Under the pieces are notes generated by a model. That model ran no database searches, was not told where the DNA came from, and saw only the letters and a program-made list of their open reading frames with translations. This document shows, in pieces, positions 1-9,127 of a stretch of DNA of 64,000 nt. The translations under genes were made by a program, and so were the position numbers. Positions within the stretch are counted from its first letter, which is position 1, and each line of letters opens with the position of its first letter. Source of the DNA: Chitinophaga sp. S165 (GTDB lineage: Bacteria; Bacteroidota; Bacteroidia; Chitinophagales; Chitinophagaceae); assembly GCF_003182155.1 (NCBI RefSeq), contig NZ_QGTG01000002.1, positions 945,646-1,009,645 on the forward strand, read 5' to 3'.

Positions 1-401
1 TCCGTTTTAAATCAATTTTAAATTATAGAACTAGGTCTCCGTATTTATTATAATAAATGGTTTCTCCGCATTAATGCAACTGTAAAACGGAGGCGTTAAA
101 GAAAAGTTACAGCGGTGCTGAAAAAAATATTTAATGTGTTTTAAGCGTTCGATTAATTGCTTACCAGCGTTGCATTTGAAGCATGAAGAAAAAGTGCCGG
201 AAAGGAATATGTGTTGCCACACTAACTAAAAAAATGGATCGGAATAAAAAAACATTTTACCTTTGTGATCTACAATTGATCGCCATGAAAAAGTAATTTA
301 ATATCTGGTACTTCCGGATATGCCCACAGCCCCTTTATTGTTAGCAGGTAATACATCACTACCTGTAAATTCCATTTTTAAATTATTTAATAGTTATTAA
401 C
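1..401. other. Intergenic region upstream of the MATE gene
   Basis: I find no convincing gene here. The stretch is AT-rich and includes a 16-bp perfect palindrome of A and T at 43-58. It also holds the likely promoter of the next gene at 258-265, and a three-codon reading frame (ATG AAA AAG TAA, 285-296) inside the inferred leader. Confidence 0.5.
258..265 (+). promoter_or_regulatory. Probable -7 promoter box of the MATE gene
   Basis: TACCTTTG matches the Bacteroidota -7 consensus TAnnTTTG. It lies 136 bases before the start codon, so the transcript would have a leader of about 130 bases. No clear -33 TTG is seen. Confidence 0.5.
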
Positions 402-1814
402 ATGCGAGATACACAGGCAAGTTCCCGCCTGGGCAAGGTATTCCGATTGTTTGTTACTGCGGTATCAGGCACGGAAAAAGAGTTCACAAGCGGCAATATC
501 AACCGTGCTATTTTTTTATTATCGGTACCCATGATACTGGAAATGGTGATGGAATCACTTTTTGCAGTAGTGGATATATTTTTCGTCAGTAAGCTGGGTA
601 AACATGCTATTACTACTGTTGGATTAACAGAGTCCATGATGACAATAGTATATACTGCGGCATTTGGATTAAGTATGGCGGCTACGGCTGTAGTAGCGCG
701 CCGTACAGGAGAGAAAGACAGTGATGCTGCTGCACATGCTGCTGTTCAGTCACTTTATGTTGCGCTTGTGCTGGCTTTGATCATTGCTGTAACTGGAGTA
801 ATATATGCACCAGATCTTTTGACACTGATGGGCGCTTCGCCTGAGGTGGTAGATAACGGTCATATATATACGCGGATAATGTTGGGCAGTAATCTCATCG
901 TCATTCTGCTCTTTCTCATCAACGCAATTTTCCGGGGTGCAGGAGATGCCGCTGTGGCTATGCGTTCTTTATGGATCGCGAATATCCTGAACATTTTATT
1001 ATGTCCTTTGCTGATAAACGGTTTAGGCCCCATTCCTGCATTGGGATTAAAAGGCGCAGCTTTGGCTACTACAATTGGCCGCGGTATCGGGGTATGCTAT
1101 CAGCTGTACCATCTTTTTGGAAGAAAAGGTCTGATACGCATTACCAGCCGTCATATCAGTCCTGACGCAGGTGAGATATGGAAGTTACTTAAGATTGCGG
1201 CGGGCGGTACAGCGCAACTGCTGATCAATACAACCAGCTGGATCTTCCTGGTACGGTTGATTGCCCGTTTTGGAGAAGATGCGGTAGCCGGCTATACGAT
1301 TGCGATAAGGATCGTCATTTTCACACTGTTGCCCGCTTTCGGCATGGCAAATGCTGCAGCGGCACTGGTAGGACAAAACCTGGGGGCCGGTCAGCCGGAC
1401 CGGGCGGAAACCTCAGTGTGGCGTGCCGCCTTTTTTAATATGGTCTTCCTGGGATTGATCTCTATCTTCTTTTTCACAGCGGCAAGGCCGATAGTGATGC
1501 TCTTTACCAGCGATGGGGCCATCGTACAGTATGCCGCCCAATGTTTACAACTGGTAAGCGTCGGGTATATCTTCTATGCCTATGGCATGGTGTTGTCCCA
1601 GTCGTTTAACGGCGCGGGAGATACGCGTACCCCTACCTATATTAACCTGGTGGGCTTCTGGATGCTGCAGATCCCAATGGCCTGGATACTGGCCGTAAAC
1701 TACGATATGGGGCCTGCAGGTGTTTTCTGGGCTATTGCTGTTGCAGAATCCTGTATTGCGGTGGCGGCTATTGTTATATTCCGGAAAGGATGGTGGAAGC
1801 GGGTAAAAGTTTAG
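402..1814 (+). CDS. MATE family efflux transporter
   Basis: Inner-membrane multidrug and toxin extrusion antiporter, a family that exports cationic compounds in exchange for Na+ or H+. The 470-residue length is normal for MATE proteins. The chain is almost wholly hydrophobic, with about twelve membrane segments in two homologous halves. The duplication is visible in the matching motifs FRGAGDAAVA near residue 177 and FNGAGDTRTP near residue 401, and an early LSVPMILEM segment opens the first half. The first ATG after the stop-rich leader is used. The pfkB-like gene follows on the same strand but has its own promoter. The exported substrate cannot be read from the sequence. Confidence 0.9.
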   Translation: MRDTQASSRLGKVFRLFVTAVSGTEKEFTSGNINRAIFLLSVPMILEMVMESLFAVVDIFFVSKLGKHAITTVGLTESMMTIVYTAAFGLSMAATAVVARRTGEKDSDAAAHAAVQSLYVALVLALIIAVTGVIYAPDLLTLMGASPEVVDNGHIYTRIMLGSNLIVILLFLINAIFRGAGDAAVAMRSLWIANILNILLCPLLINGLGPIPALGLKGAALATTIGRGIGVCYQLYHLFGRKGLIRITSRHISPDAGEIWKLLKIAAGGTAQLLINTTSWIFLVRLIARFGEDAVAGYTIAIRIVIFTLLPAFGMANAAAALVGQNLGAGQPDRAETSVWRAAFFNMVFLGLISIFFFTAARPIVMLFTSDGAIVQYAAQCLQLVSVGYIFYAYGMVLSQSFNGAGDTRTPTYINLVGFWMLQIPMAWILAVNYDMGPAGVFWAIAVAESCIAVAAIVIFRKGWWKRVKV

Positions 1815-1815
1815 T

Positions 1816-1823
1816 TACATTTG
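1816..1823 (+). promoter_or_regulatory. Probable -7 promoter box of the PfkB-family kinase
   Basis: TACATTTG fits TAnnTTTG and starts just after the MATE stop codon, 46 bases before the kinase ATG. It suggests the kinase is transcribed independently of the transporter. Confidence 0.6.
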
Positions 1824-1868
1824 CGCTGTTTTATTGTAAACTAACTAAACCCAATTAAAAGAATAAGC

Positions 1869-2795
1869 ATGTCGCTAACTGTTGTAGGTTCTATGGCGTT
1901 CGATGATATAGAAACGCCCTTTGGTAAATCCGGCCGGATCGTTGGTGGTTCCGCCACATTCATAGCATGGGCCGCTTCTAACTTTGTGAAGCCCATCAAT
2001 CAGGTGTCTGTTATCGGTGGAGATTTTCCACAGGAAGAACTGGACGCGCTGGGTGCCAAAGGAGTGGCTTTTGATGGTGTACAGGTAAAGAAAGACGAGA
2101 AATCTTTCTACTGGGCCGGTAGATATCATATGGACATGAACACTCGTGATACATTGGCTACAGAGCTGAATGTACTGGGTGAATTTCAGCCAGTGATACC
2201 TGACAGTTATCAGGGAAGCGAATTCCTGATATTGGGTAACCTGACTCCGCAGGTACAGCTGTCTGTAATAAAACAGATGAAAACAAGGCCGAAACTGATC
2301 GTCATGGATACCATGAACTTCTGGATGGAAGTAGCGATGGACGATCTGAAAACGGTACTGAAAGAAGTAGATGTACTGCTGGTGAATGATGGGGAAGCCC
2401 GTCAGCTGACCGGGGAATTCTCTCTTGTAAAGGCTGCCCGTACTATTCTGACTACTATGGGACCTAAATACCTGATCATCAAGAAAGGCGAACATGGTGC
2501 ACTGCTGTTCCATGAAAATCATGTGTTCTTCGCTCCTGCCCTGCCACTGGAAGAGGTATTTGACCCAACCGGCGCTGGCGATACTTTCGCAGGTGGTTTT
2601 ATAGGTCACCTGGCGAAAACGAAGGATATCTCCTTTGAGAATATGAAAACAGCCATCATCGTAGGTTCTGCTATGGCATCCTTCTGCGTGGAGCGTTTTG
2701 GTGTAGGCCGTCTTCGCGAGATCACCGCTGAAGATATCAGCAACCGCCTGGAGCAGTTCGTACAACTGGTGAATTTTGACATAGACCTGATCTAG
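1869..2795 (+). CDS. PfkB-family carbohydrate/nucleoside kinase
   Basis: Cytoplasmic ribokinase-fold kinase of 308 residues that should transfer the gamma-phosphate of ATP to a sugar or nucleoside. The C-terminal PfkB signature DPTGAGDTFAGG is at about residues 232-243 and places the catalytic base at Asp238. The N-terminal half has the substrate-side glycine-rich element (RIVGGSATFIAWAAS, about residues 23-37). The second PfkB motif is complete, so the enzyme is probably active. The sugar is not determinable: adenosine kinase, ribokinase and fructokinase subfamilies all share these features. A strong hairpin terminator follows the stop codon. Confidence 0.88.
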   Translation: MSLTVVGSMAFDDIETPFGKSGRIVGGSATFIAWAASNFVKPINQVSVIGGDFPQEELDALGAKGVAFDGVQVKKDEKSFYWAGRYHMDMNTRDTLATELNVLGEFQPVIPDSYQGSEFLILGNLTPQVQLSVIKQMKTRPKLIVMDTMNFWMEVAMDDLKTVLKEVDVLLVNDGEARQLTGEFSLVKAARTILTTMGPKYLIIKKGEHGALLFHENHVFFAPALPLEEVFDPTGAGDTFAGGFIGHLAKTKDISFENMKTAIIVGSAMASFCVERFGVGRLREITAEDISNRLEQFVQLVNFDIDLI

Positions 2796-2811
2796 TCTAT
2801 ACGATCTTTAT

Positions 2812-2855
2812 AAAAAGAAAAAGCATCGCGCTACAGGCGGATGCTTTTTTCTTTT
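2812..2855. terminator. Bidirectional intrinsic terminator between kinase and nuclease genes
   Basis: The arms AAAGCATC and GATGCTTT are flanked by an A-run on the left and a T-run on the right, so the hairpin can end transcription from both convergent genes. Confidence 0.8.
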
Positions 2856-2871
2856 ATACTATAACCCATTA

Positions 2872-3672
2872 TTATTTGTAGATCCCATTCAGCAGAGCTG
2901 CCAATCTTAATCCTCCCTTCAACAGCTGACTATTCAGATCGCCCGCAAACCAGAAATTATACCGGTAACTGAGCTTATCATTGGCATGTGTGAGTGAATA
3001 TACTTTGGCAGATAACTGGTTCGACTCGAACATCCAGTCTGCCACACTGCCGCTCTGTAACTTGCGTACTGTCGCAGCAGATGCAGTATCCAGGGCCTGC
3101 GTATATTCTGTATAACTCAGCTGCTGGAATTCTATCAGGTGCTCATCCCAAACCCGGTGAAGATTGGTCGGTTTGTCAAACCACATCACCTGGATCTTGT
3201 TTCCCCCCTGGTCCTCATCCCTTCCTGTATGCAAGGGCTGGTGCATGTCTCCTATCATATGGATAAGGAACGTGAGCGCAAATACCTTATCTGCTTTGGA
3301 AACGGAAGGATCTTTCAGTTTTTTTACCAATGCATTGGTCTGTGCATATAGGTTTTCTCCCGTGGCATGTGCTTTTATTACCTCGTCAAATTGCTGACGG
3401 TTACAGTTCGGCGGAAAATCCAGGTAGTGCCAGGGTGAAGTATGATCATATTGATGTGTTGTGTCCGATTTGATAAAATCAGGCCAGTTGGCGACCATCG
3501 CCATGCTCTGTGGCCCAAGTAAAGCATATATGGCTTTACGTGCCTGTGGGGTTAAATGACGGCTGGCGATCTCGGCTACTACACGGTGGCCGGTAACGCC
3601 CCAGGCAAAGCCTGACATAGGTATCAATGGCAATATGACACCTAATAAAACATGGTACAGTTTTTTAAGCAT
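2872..3672 (-). CDS. Secreted S1/P1 nuclease
   Basis: Zinc-dependent single-strand nuclease/3'-nucleotidase of the S1/P1 family, probably periplasmic or exported. I start it at the ATG at 3672 because this gives a clean signal peptide (residues 1-23) whose cleavage leaves Trp24 as the mature N-terminus; in this family the N-terminal Trp itself binds zinc. Further metal-site motifs are visible: TGHR just after the Trp, HMIGDMHQPLH in the middle, and NLHRVWDEHL later. The length (266 residues) is normal. An upstream in-frame extension to 3759 would bury the signal peptide and is rejected. It probably scavenges nucleotides or phosphate from nucleic acids. Confidence 0.9.
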   Translation of the reverse strand: MLKKLYHVLLGVILPLIPMSGFAWGVTGHRVVAEIASRHLTPQARKAIYALLGPQSMAMVANWPDFIKSDTTHQYDHTSPWHYLDFPPNCNRQQFDEVIKAHATGENLYAQTNALVKKLKDPSVSKADKVFALTFLIHMIGDMHQPLHTGRDEDQGGNKIQVMWFDKPTNLHRVWDEHLIEFQQLSYTEYTQALDTASAATVRKLQSGSVADWMFESNQLSAKVYSLTHANDKLSYRYNFWFAGDLNSQLLKGGLRLAALLNGIYK

Positions 3673-3697
3673 AGTACATGAGATTGTTAATTCTTCA

Positions 3698-3705
3698 CAA
3701 GTGTA
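3698..3705 (-). promoter_or_regulatory. Possible -7 box of the S1/P1 nuclease gene
   Basis: On the minus strand this reads TACACTTG, one mismatch from TAnnTTTG, 26 bases before the chosen ATG. It also supports that start over the longer one. Confidence 0.35.
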
Positions 3706-3754
3706 TAAAGGTGAGCCAGATTTTTCAAATGAAAAAGCACTCTCTATTAATTTG

Positions 3755-3762
3755 TACATTTG
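3755..3762 (+). promoter_or_regulatory. uvrB: Probable -7 promoter box of uvrB
   Basis: TACATTTG fits TAnnTTTG exactly, 20 bases before the uvrB ATG, giving a very short leader. I see no SOS-type operator beside it. Confidence 0.55.
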
Positions 3763-3782
3763 ATAACGCTATAATTTAGAAT

Positions 3783-5837
3783 ATGCCCTTCAAGATAAAT
3801 GCACCATATGCCCCCGCAGGCGATCAACCGGAAGCCATTCGCCAGCTTGTAGAAGGAATACAGGATGGAGCGCCAGCCCAAACTTTACTGGGGGTAACGG
3901 GTTCCGGAAAAACATTTACCGTTGCCAATGTCATTCAACAGGTGCAGCGCCCTACGCTGGTGCTGACACACAATAAGACGTTGGTGGCACAGCTGTACGG
4001 AGAGTTTCGTCAGTTCTTCCCCGATAATGCTGTAGAATACTTTGTCTCTTATTATGATTACTATCAGCCGGAAGCTTATATGCCGGTAAGCGACACCTAT
4101 ATAGAAAAGGACCTGTCCATCAACGAAGAGCTGGATAAGCTGAGACTGAGGGCTACTACCAGCCTTTTGTCAGGACGCAGGGATATCATAGTAGTGGCCA
4201 GTGTGTCCTGTATATATGGTATGGGTAACCCTACGGATTATGAAAATGGTATTATCCGTTTGCATAAAGGACAAACCATCGGCCGTAATACAGTACTGCA
4301 TGGTCTGGTCAACTCCCTGTATACACGTACCACGGGCGATTTCAATAGAGGGAACTTCCGGGTAAAAGGCGATACAGTGGACATTAACCTGCCTTACGTG
4401 GATTTTGGTTACCGTATTACTTTCTTCGGTGATGAGATCGAAGAGATAGAAAGCTTTGATGTACAGAACGGTAAACGCATAGGCACGATGGACAATGCGG
4501 CCATCTTCCCGGCTAATCTCTATCTGGCGCCTAAAGATATGATGGCGCAGATCACCTTCGAGATCCAGGATGAGTTAATGGCACAGGTGGAATACTTCCG
4601 GTCTATCGGGAAACACCTGGAAGCGCAGCGTCTATCTGAACGTGTGAACTATGACCTTGAAATGATCAGGGAGTTGGGCTACTGTAGTGGTATCGAGAAC
4701 TATTCCCGATTCCTGGACAGGCGTGCCCCTGGTACACGTCCCTTCTGCCTGCTGGATTATTTCCCGAAAGATTTTCTCCTGGTAATAGATGAAAGTCACG
4801 TAACCATCCCTCAGATCGGCGGTATGTACGGTGGAGATAGATCACGTAAGCTGACCCTGGTCGATTTCGGTTTCAGGCTGCCTTCTGCAATGGATAACAG
4901 GCCGCTGAACTTTTATGAATTCGAGAACCTGGTGAACCAGGCGATCTTTGTCAGTGCTACGCCAGGTGAGTATGAGTTGCGGCAAACGGAAGGTGTGGTA
5001 GTAGAACAGGTTGTAAGGCCTACCGGACTGCTGGAACCACCTATAGAAGTAAGGCCAAGCGTAAATCAGGTAGATGACCTGCTGGAGGAAATAGATAAAC
5101 GCGTATTAAAAGGTGGCCGTGTACTGGTCACAACCCTTACCAAGCGGATGGCGGAGGAGATGGATAAATACCTGCACCGTATTAATATTAAGTCCCGGTA
5201 CATCCACTCGGAAGTCGATACCCTCGAGAGGATAGAGATATTGAGGGACCTTCGCTTGGGTAATATAAATGTCCTGGTGGGTGTAAACCTGTTGCGTGAG
5301 GGACTTGACCTGCCCGAGGTGACGCTGGTGGCCATATTGGACGCCGATAAGGAGGGTTTCCTGAGAGATGAACGTTCCCTGACGCAGACTGCAGGTCGTG
5401 CGGCCCGTAATGTGGAAGGATTGGTCATCTTTTATGCCGACAAGATTACAGACAGTATGCAGCGTACTATCGATGAAACAGACCGTCGCCGGGAGAAACA
5501 GATCGCCTATAATATTGAAAACAATATTACGCCCAGAACGGTACTGAAAAGCAAGGAGCAGATATTGGGACAGACCGCTGTGTTGGAAATCAAGCAGTTC
5601 GACGAAAATTCTCCATATGCAGTACACGATGAGGTAACGCTTGTAGCGGAAGATGCACTGGGGTATGCTAAACAGGAGGCTACTGCTGCCAAGACAATCC
5701 CGCAAATGGAGAAAGCAATTGGTAAGGTGAAAAAGGACATGGAGAAGGCGGCAAAAGACCTCGACTTTATGGAAGCAGCCAGATTACGTGATCAAATGTT
5801 CGCAATGCAACGCGAATTAGAAAGTATGAAGCAATAA
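3783..5837 (+). CDS. uvrB: Excinuclease ABC subunit B (UvrB)
   Basis: Damage-verification helicase of nucleotide excision repair; it is loaded by UvrA, probes the lesion with a beta-hairpin and recruits UvrC. At 684 residues it has the normal bacterial length. Visible in order: Walker A GVTGSGKT near residue 40, the beta-hairpin region rich in tyrosines (YFVSYYDYYQPEAY, about residues 90-105), the DEAD-type box DESH near residue 336, helicase motifs V and VI (GVNLLREGLDLP and QTAGRAARN), and a C-terminal UVR domain (about 640-675) that contacts UvrC. It is a single gene between a divergent nuclease and its own terminator. Identification is secure. Confidence 0.98.
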   Translation: MPFKINAPYAPAGDQPEAIRQLVEGIQDGAPAQTLLGVTGSGKTFTVANVIQQVQRPTLVLTHNKTLVAQLYGEFRQFFPDNAVEYFVSYYDYYQPEAYMPVSDTYIEKDLSINEELDKLRLRATTSLLSGRRDIIVVASVSCIYGMGNPTDYENGIIRLHKGQTIGRNTVLHGLVNSLYTRTTGDFNRGNFRVKGDTVDINLPYVDFGYRITFFGDEIEEIESFDVQNGKRIGTMDNAAIFPANLYLAPKDMMAQITFEIQDELMAQVEYFRSIGKHLEAQRLSERVNYDLEMIRELGYCSGIENYSRFLDRRAPGTRPFCLLDYFPKDFLLVIDESHVTIPQIGGMYGGDRSRKLTLVDFGFRLPSAMDNRPLNFYEFENLVNQAIFVSATPGEYELRQTEGVVVEQVVRPTGLLEPPIEVRPSVNQVDDLLEEIDKRVLKGGRVLVTTLTKRMAEEMDKYLHRINIKSRYIHSEVDTLERIEILRDLRLGNINVLVGVNLLREGLDLPEVTLVAILDADKEGFLRDERSLTQTAGRAARNVEGLVIFYADKITDSMQRTIDETDRRREKQIAYNIENNITPRTVLKSKEQILGQTAVLEIKQFDENSPYAVHDEVTLVAEDALGYAKQEATAAKTIPQMEKAIGKVKKDMEKAAKDLDFMEAARLRDQMFAMQRELESMKQ

Positions 5838-5935
5838 CATCGCGGTAAGGTCCATTTTTATGTTCTGGATCATAAAAAATACATTACAATTATTTTAATG
5901 TATGAAAATTATTTAACAGCCTTATTTCATGTAAC

Positions 5936-5967
5936 AAAATCAGCTTAATATTTATTAAGCTGATTTT
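5936..5967 (+). terminator. Intrinsic terminator after uvrB
   Basis: The 15-base arms 5936-5950 and 5953-5967 are perfectly complementary (AAAATCAGCTTAATA and its reverse complement). The 3' arm ends in TTTT. It lies about 100 bases after the uvrB stop. The rest of the 438-base gap to amt is AT-rich and shows no gene. Confidence 0.75.
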
Positions 5968-6275
5968 TAGTTTATTATAGTACTAATCGCCTACTTGCAG
6001 TAGCAACTGTCTACCCAATGTTAGAAAATTGTTAAACACCTGCTTGCTGTTTTTATAACTAATTGAATATAAGTTAATTGGGAAGAATGACATCCCGTAT
6101 TTTAGACACTTATTCTCCCGAAAACTAACACTTATATTATAATTAATAATAATGTAGTTAATATTTAGCCCCTGATACCATATTTTTCTTCAATCATTTC
6201 TATTTTTTGCCTTTTCTATTTGATGCGGTGAATATCCTTCATACTTTTATTGAAGAAATTTAAAAATGCACAGCT

Positions 6276-7664
6276 ATGAAGAAAACATCCTTTCAAGACT
6301 ATTTGCCCTTCCTTGTGCTGGCAGTTGTCGCAATAATTGCATTATTTGTTCCGGGAGAGCTTCCTTTTGCTGATCCTAAGGGCCAATACAATTATGGAGA
6401 TATTGCCTGGATACTGGTGGCGTCCTGCCTCGTATTTCTGATGACGCCCGGACTGTCATTCTTCTATGGTGGTATGGTAAATCGTAAAAACGTGATCTCA
6501 ACATTGGTACAGAGCTTCATTGCTACCGGTGTAGTAAGCATCATGTGGGTAGCCGTAGGGTTCAGCCTTTCCTTCGGTAAATCGATTAATGGTCTGATCG
6601 GTGATCCTTCAACTTTCCTGTTTTTCAGAGGTGTACCTTCCGGAGAGCCCTGGTCTCTCGGTACAACAATTCCTTTGCTGTTATTCGCACTGTTCCAGAT
6701 GAAATTCGCAGTGATCACTCCTGCACTGGTAGTAGGTGCCGTAGCGGAAAGGATCCGTTTTACATCTTACGTATTATTCATGGTGTTATTCACCCTGCTT
6801 GTTTATGCGCCTATCGCACACTGGACCTGGCATCCTGAAGGGATCCTGTTCAAGATGGGAGTGCTTGACTTCGCAGGTGGTACAGTAGTACATATCTCAG
6901 CAGGTTGCGCTGCGCTTGCTGGTGTACTGGTACTGAAACGCCGTAAGGACCATATAGAAAAGAAAGAATTGCAACCTGCCAATATTCCTTTCGTACTGTT
7001 AGGTACAGGTTTACTGTGGTTCGGATGGTTCGGCTTTAACGCCGGTTCCGCTCTGGGCGCTAACGGACTGGCTGCTTCAGCTTTCGCTACTACCAATACC
7101 GCTGCTGCTGCTGCCGGTTTATCCTGGATCTTCTTTGATGTGATCCGTGGCCGTAAACCTTCTGCACTCGGTTTCTGTATCGGCGCTGTAGTTGGTCTGG
7201 TCGCCATCACGCCTGCTGCCGGCTTTGTGGGCATCCCGCAGAGTATCATGATCGGCTTCGTTGCTGCTATCGTTTCTAACCTGGTAGCTCACTACAAATC
7301 CAAAACTGCTATTGACGATACACTCGATGTATTCCCTTGCCATGGCGTAGGTGGTATGGTAGGTATGCTGCTGACCGGTATATTCGCCAGCAAGAACGTA
7401 AATGGCGCTATCAGTGATGGCCTGTTCTACGGAGGTTTTGAGCTCTTCAAAAATCAGGTGCTCGGATTATTGATCGTGGTAGTATACAGTTTTGTAGTTT
7501 CCTTAGGTATCTTCAAATTGATTGACCTGATCCATCCGCTGCGTGTAAGTGATGAAGAAGAAGCCCTCGGTCTGGATGCTACTCAGCACAACGAACAATA
7601 TCATCCGGCTATGATGAGCGTATACGACAACGGTACGCTTAAAGAAGAACAGATGGTGCACTAA
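6276..7664 (+). CDS. amt: Ammonium transporter (Amt family)
   Basis: Inner-membrane channel for ammonium/ammonia uptake, working as a trimer. The 462-residue protein shows the family hallmarks: MTPGLSFFYGGM near residue 56, the twin-histidine pore residues in APIAHWTWHPEG and in DVFPCHGVGGM, and about eleven membrane segments. The charged C-terminal tail (DEEEALGLDATQHNEQYHPA) is where GlnK-type PII proteins usually act on Amt, but no glnK gene is adjacent. A porin gene follows 260 bases downstream on the same strand, separated by repeats. Regulation by nitrogen is likely but not shown. Confidence 0.96.
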   Translation: MKKTSFQDYLPFLVLAVVAIIALFVPGELPFADPKGQYNYGDIAWILVASCLVFLMTPGLSFFYGGMVNRKNVISTLVQSFIATGVVSIMWVAVGFSLSFGKSINGLIGDPSTFLFFRGVPSGEPWSLGTTIPLLLFALFQMKFAVITPALVVGAVAERIRFTSYVLFMVLFTLLVYAPIAHWTWHPEGILFKMGVLDFAGGTVVHISAGCAALAGVLVLKRRKDHIEKKELQPANIPFVLLGTGLLWFGWFGFNAGSALGANGLAASAFATTNTAAAAAGLSWIFFDVIRGRKPSALGFCIGAVVGLVAITPAAGFVGIPQSIMIGFVAAIVSNLVAHYKSKTAIDDTLDVFPCHGVGGMVGMLLTGIFASKNVNGAISDGLFYGGFELFKNQVLGLLIVVVYSFVVSLGIFKLIDLIHPLRVSDEEEALGLDATQHNEQYHPAMMSVYDNGTLKEEQMVH

Positions 7665-7702
7665 GCATAAAAGACATTAACATAGTTTGACATCCCAATG
7701 TG

Positions 7703-7831
7703 AGAATAGCTAATAATCAAACTGGAGATAAATAACGTAGACAGTATTTTATTTTATCAACCAGGATTATTTATCAACCAATTTCTATCGTATTCCATGT
7801 AGTATTCCTCCGGTTGGTTATTAGCTATTCT
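7703..7831. repeat. Long-range inverted repeat between amt and the porin gene
   Basis: AGAATAGCTAATAA at 7703-7716 is exactly complementary to TTATTAGCTATTCT at 7818-7831. Partial complementarity continues outside (GTGAG against CTCAC) and inside. The roughly 100-base loop holds two of the direct repeats described next. It could form a stem in RNA or be paired operator sites. Confidence 0.6.
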
Positions 7832-7913
7832 TTTCTCTCACCTGTATTTCCACTATAGAACGGCGAGCAACGAATCAAGAAGAACAACAGACGCACACCA
7901 TTTTTATCAACCA
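7753..7913 (+). repeat. Three direct copies of TTTATCAACCA before the porin gene
   Basis: Identical 11-mers occur at 7753-7763, 7770-7780 and 7903-7913; the second and third share further bases (AATTTC against AAATTTCC). The last ends 11 bases before the porin ATG. Spacing is 17 bp then 133 bp. This looks like a regulator-binding or RNA element, but no known site matches. Confidence 0.55.
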
Positions 7914-7924
7914 AATTTCCTTGC

Positions 7925-9004
7925 ATGAAAAAAGTTTTATTGGTAGCATATGCTGCCTGTCAGGCGCTTATTGCCCATTCCCAGACTGCTGCTGATACGA
8001 CTAAATCTCCACTGGTCAAGCTTTCTGGCTCCGCAGACGTTTATTACAGGTATAATTTTAATGACAATATTGATAATAAAACCAGCTTCACGAACTCTCA
8101 TAATAGTTTTGAACTGGGCATGATATCCCTTAAAGCCGAACATGAGTTTAAGAAAGGAAGTATAGTGGCGGATGTCGGCTTTGGTAAAAGGGCCGCAGAG
8201 TTTTCATACAACGAAACGACCGATAAGGTGAACACCGCAGAGGTAGTCATTAAACAGTTATATGTTGGCTATCAGGTACTGGACAAGTTAAAGGTTAGCA
8301 TGGGGAGCTTCGGGACCCATGTAGGCTACGAACTGCTGGATGCCTATCTGAACAGGAACTACAGCATGAGTTATATGTTCAGCAACGGTCCTTTCTTCAG
8401 TACCGGCGTTAAGGCCGATATCACGATCAGTGCGGCATGGACGGCTATGATCGGTGTCTTTAATCCGACCGATTTCAAATCTGCATCCTGGACAAATAAT
8501 AAATATGTCGGTGCACAATTGGGATATTCCTCTACCAAAGCGCCCCTTAAATTGTATCTGAATTACCTGGAAGGAAAAGATACTACCGGTATTCAAAACC
8601 ATCAGATCGACTTCGTTGCAACTTATCAGGTTAATTCCGTATTGGGATTGGGATATAATGGTACTGTCAGCACTTACAATAATACACGTGAGAAAGAACC
8701 TGGTGAAACCGCAAAGCAATGGTGGGGATCCGCATTATATGTCAACCTTGATTTCACTGAAAAGCTAGGACTGACGTTGCGCGGCGAATACTTCGATGAT
8801 CCGGATGCCTTGAAAACATTCAGTGGTACCGACGGCGGTAATGTGCTGGCAGGTACGCTTTCACTAAATTACAAAGTAGGAAACCTTACCATTGTACCGG
8901 AATTCAGGGTGGATAAAGCTTCTGTCGATATCTTCAGTAAGAAATCCGGGGCTGCTGTGGGTACTTCACCTAGCCTTTTACTGGCTGCTACATATCATTT
9001 CTAA
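7925..9004 (+). CDS. OmpL-like outer membrane beta-barrel porin (BBP2 type)
   Basis: Outer-membrane channel protein of 359 residues. A signal peptide (MKKVLLVAYAACQALIAHSQ) is followed by a chain of alternating hydrophobic/polar beta strands rich in Tyr, Gly and Asn, ending in a terminal aromatic residue (AATYHF) as required for barrel insertion. The opening strand KLSGSADVYYRYNF and the general layout match the Bacteroidota porins of the BBP2/OmpL-like family often found beside amt. Context suggests a route for nitrogen compounds across the outer membrane, which is inference. It may share the amt transcript or use the repeat-rich gap as its own control region. Confidence 0.82.
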   Translation: MKKVLLVAYAACQALIAHSQTAADTTKSPLVKLSGSADVYYRYNFNDNIDNKTSFTNSHNSFELGMISLKAEHEFKKGSIVADVGFGKRAAEFSYNETTDKVNTAEVVIKQLYVGYQVLDKLKVSMGSFGTHVGYELLDAYLNRNYSMSYMFSNGPFFSTGVKADITISAAWTAMIGVFNPTDFKSASWTNNKYVGAQLGYSSTKAPLKLYLNYLEGKDTTGIQNHQIDFVATYQVNSVLGLGYNGTVSTYNNTREKEPGETAKQWWGSALYVNLDFTEKLGLTLRGEYFDDPDALKTFSGTDGGNVLAGTLSLNYKVGNLTIVPEFRVDKASVDIFSKKSGAAVGTSPSLLLAATYHF

Positions 9005-9020
9005 ACAGGACTTAGCTCCT

Positions 9021-9071
9021 GGCTTATGCTCTTCTTTCCTGCCTGCGGGCCGGGAGAGAAGAGCATAAGCC
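9021..9071 (+). terminator. Hairpin after the porin gene
   Basis: The 14-base perfect arms GGCTTATGCTCTTC and GAAGAGCATAAGCC have a 23-base loop. The T-run is not immediate, so termination is likely but not textbook. Confidence 0.6.
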
Positions 9072-9127
9072 ATTCATATTGCCTCTGAAGGAAAATATTT
9101 TTTTATTTTGTGAGCAAAACTGATTAC

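Noticed and set aside
1875-2765. Long open frame antisense to the PfkB-family kinase
   Set aside because: It mirrors a well-supported kinase gene with all its motifs; the antisense translation has no recognisable domain.
9110-9127. GTG start extending the DUF2461 protein by six residues
   Set aside because: Family members start at the Met-Leu-Gln-Pro position and the GTG lies in a promoter-like sequence.
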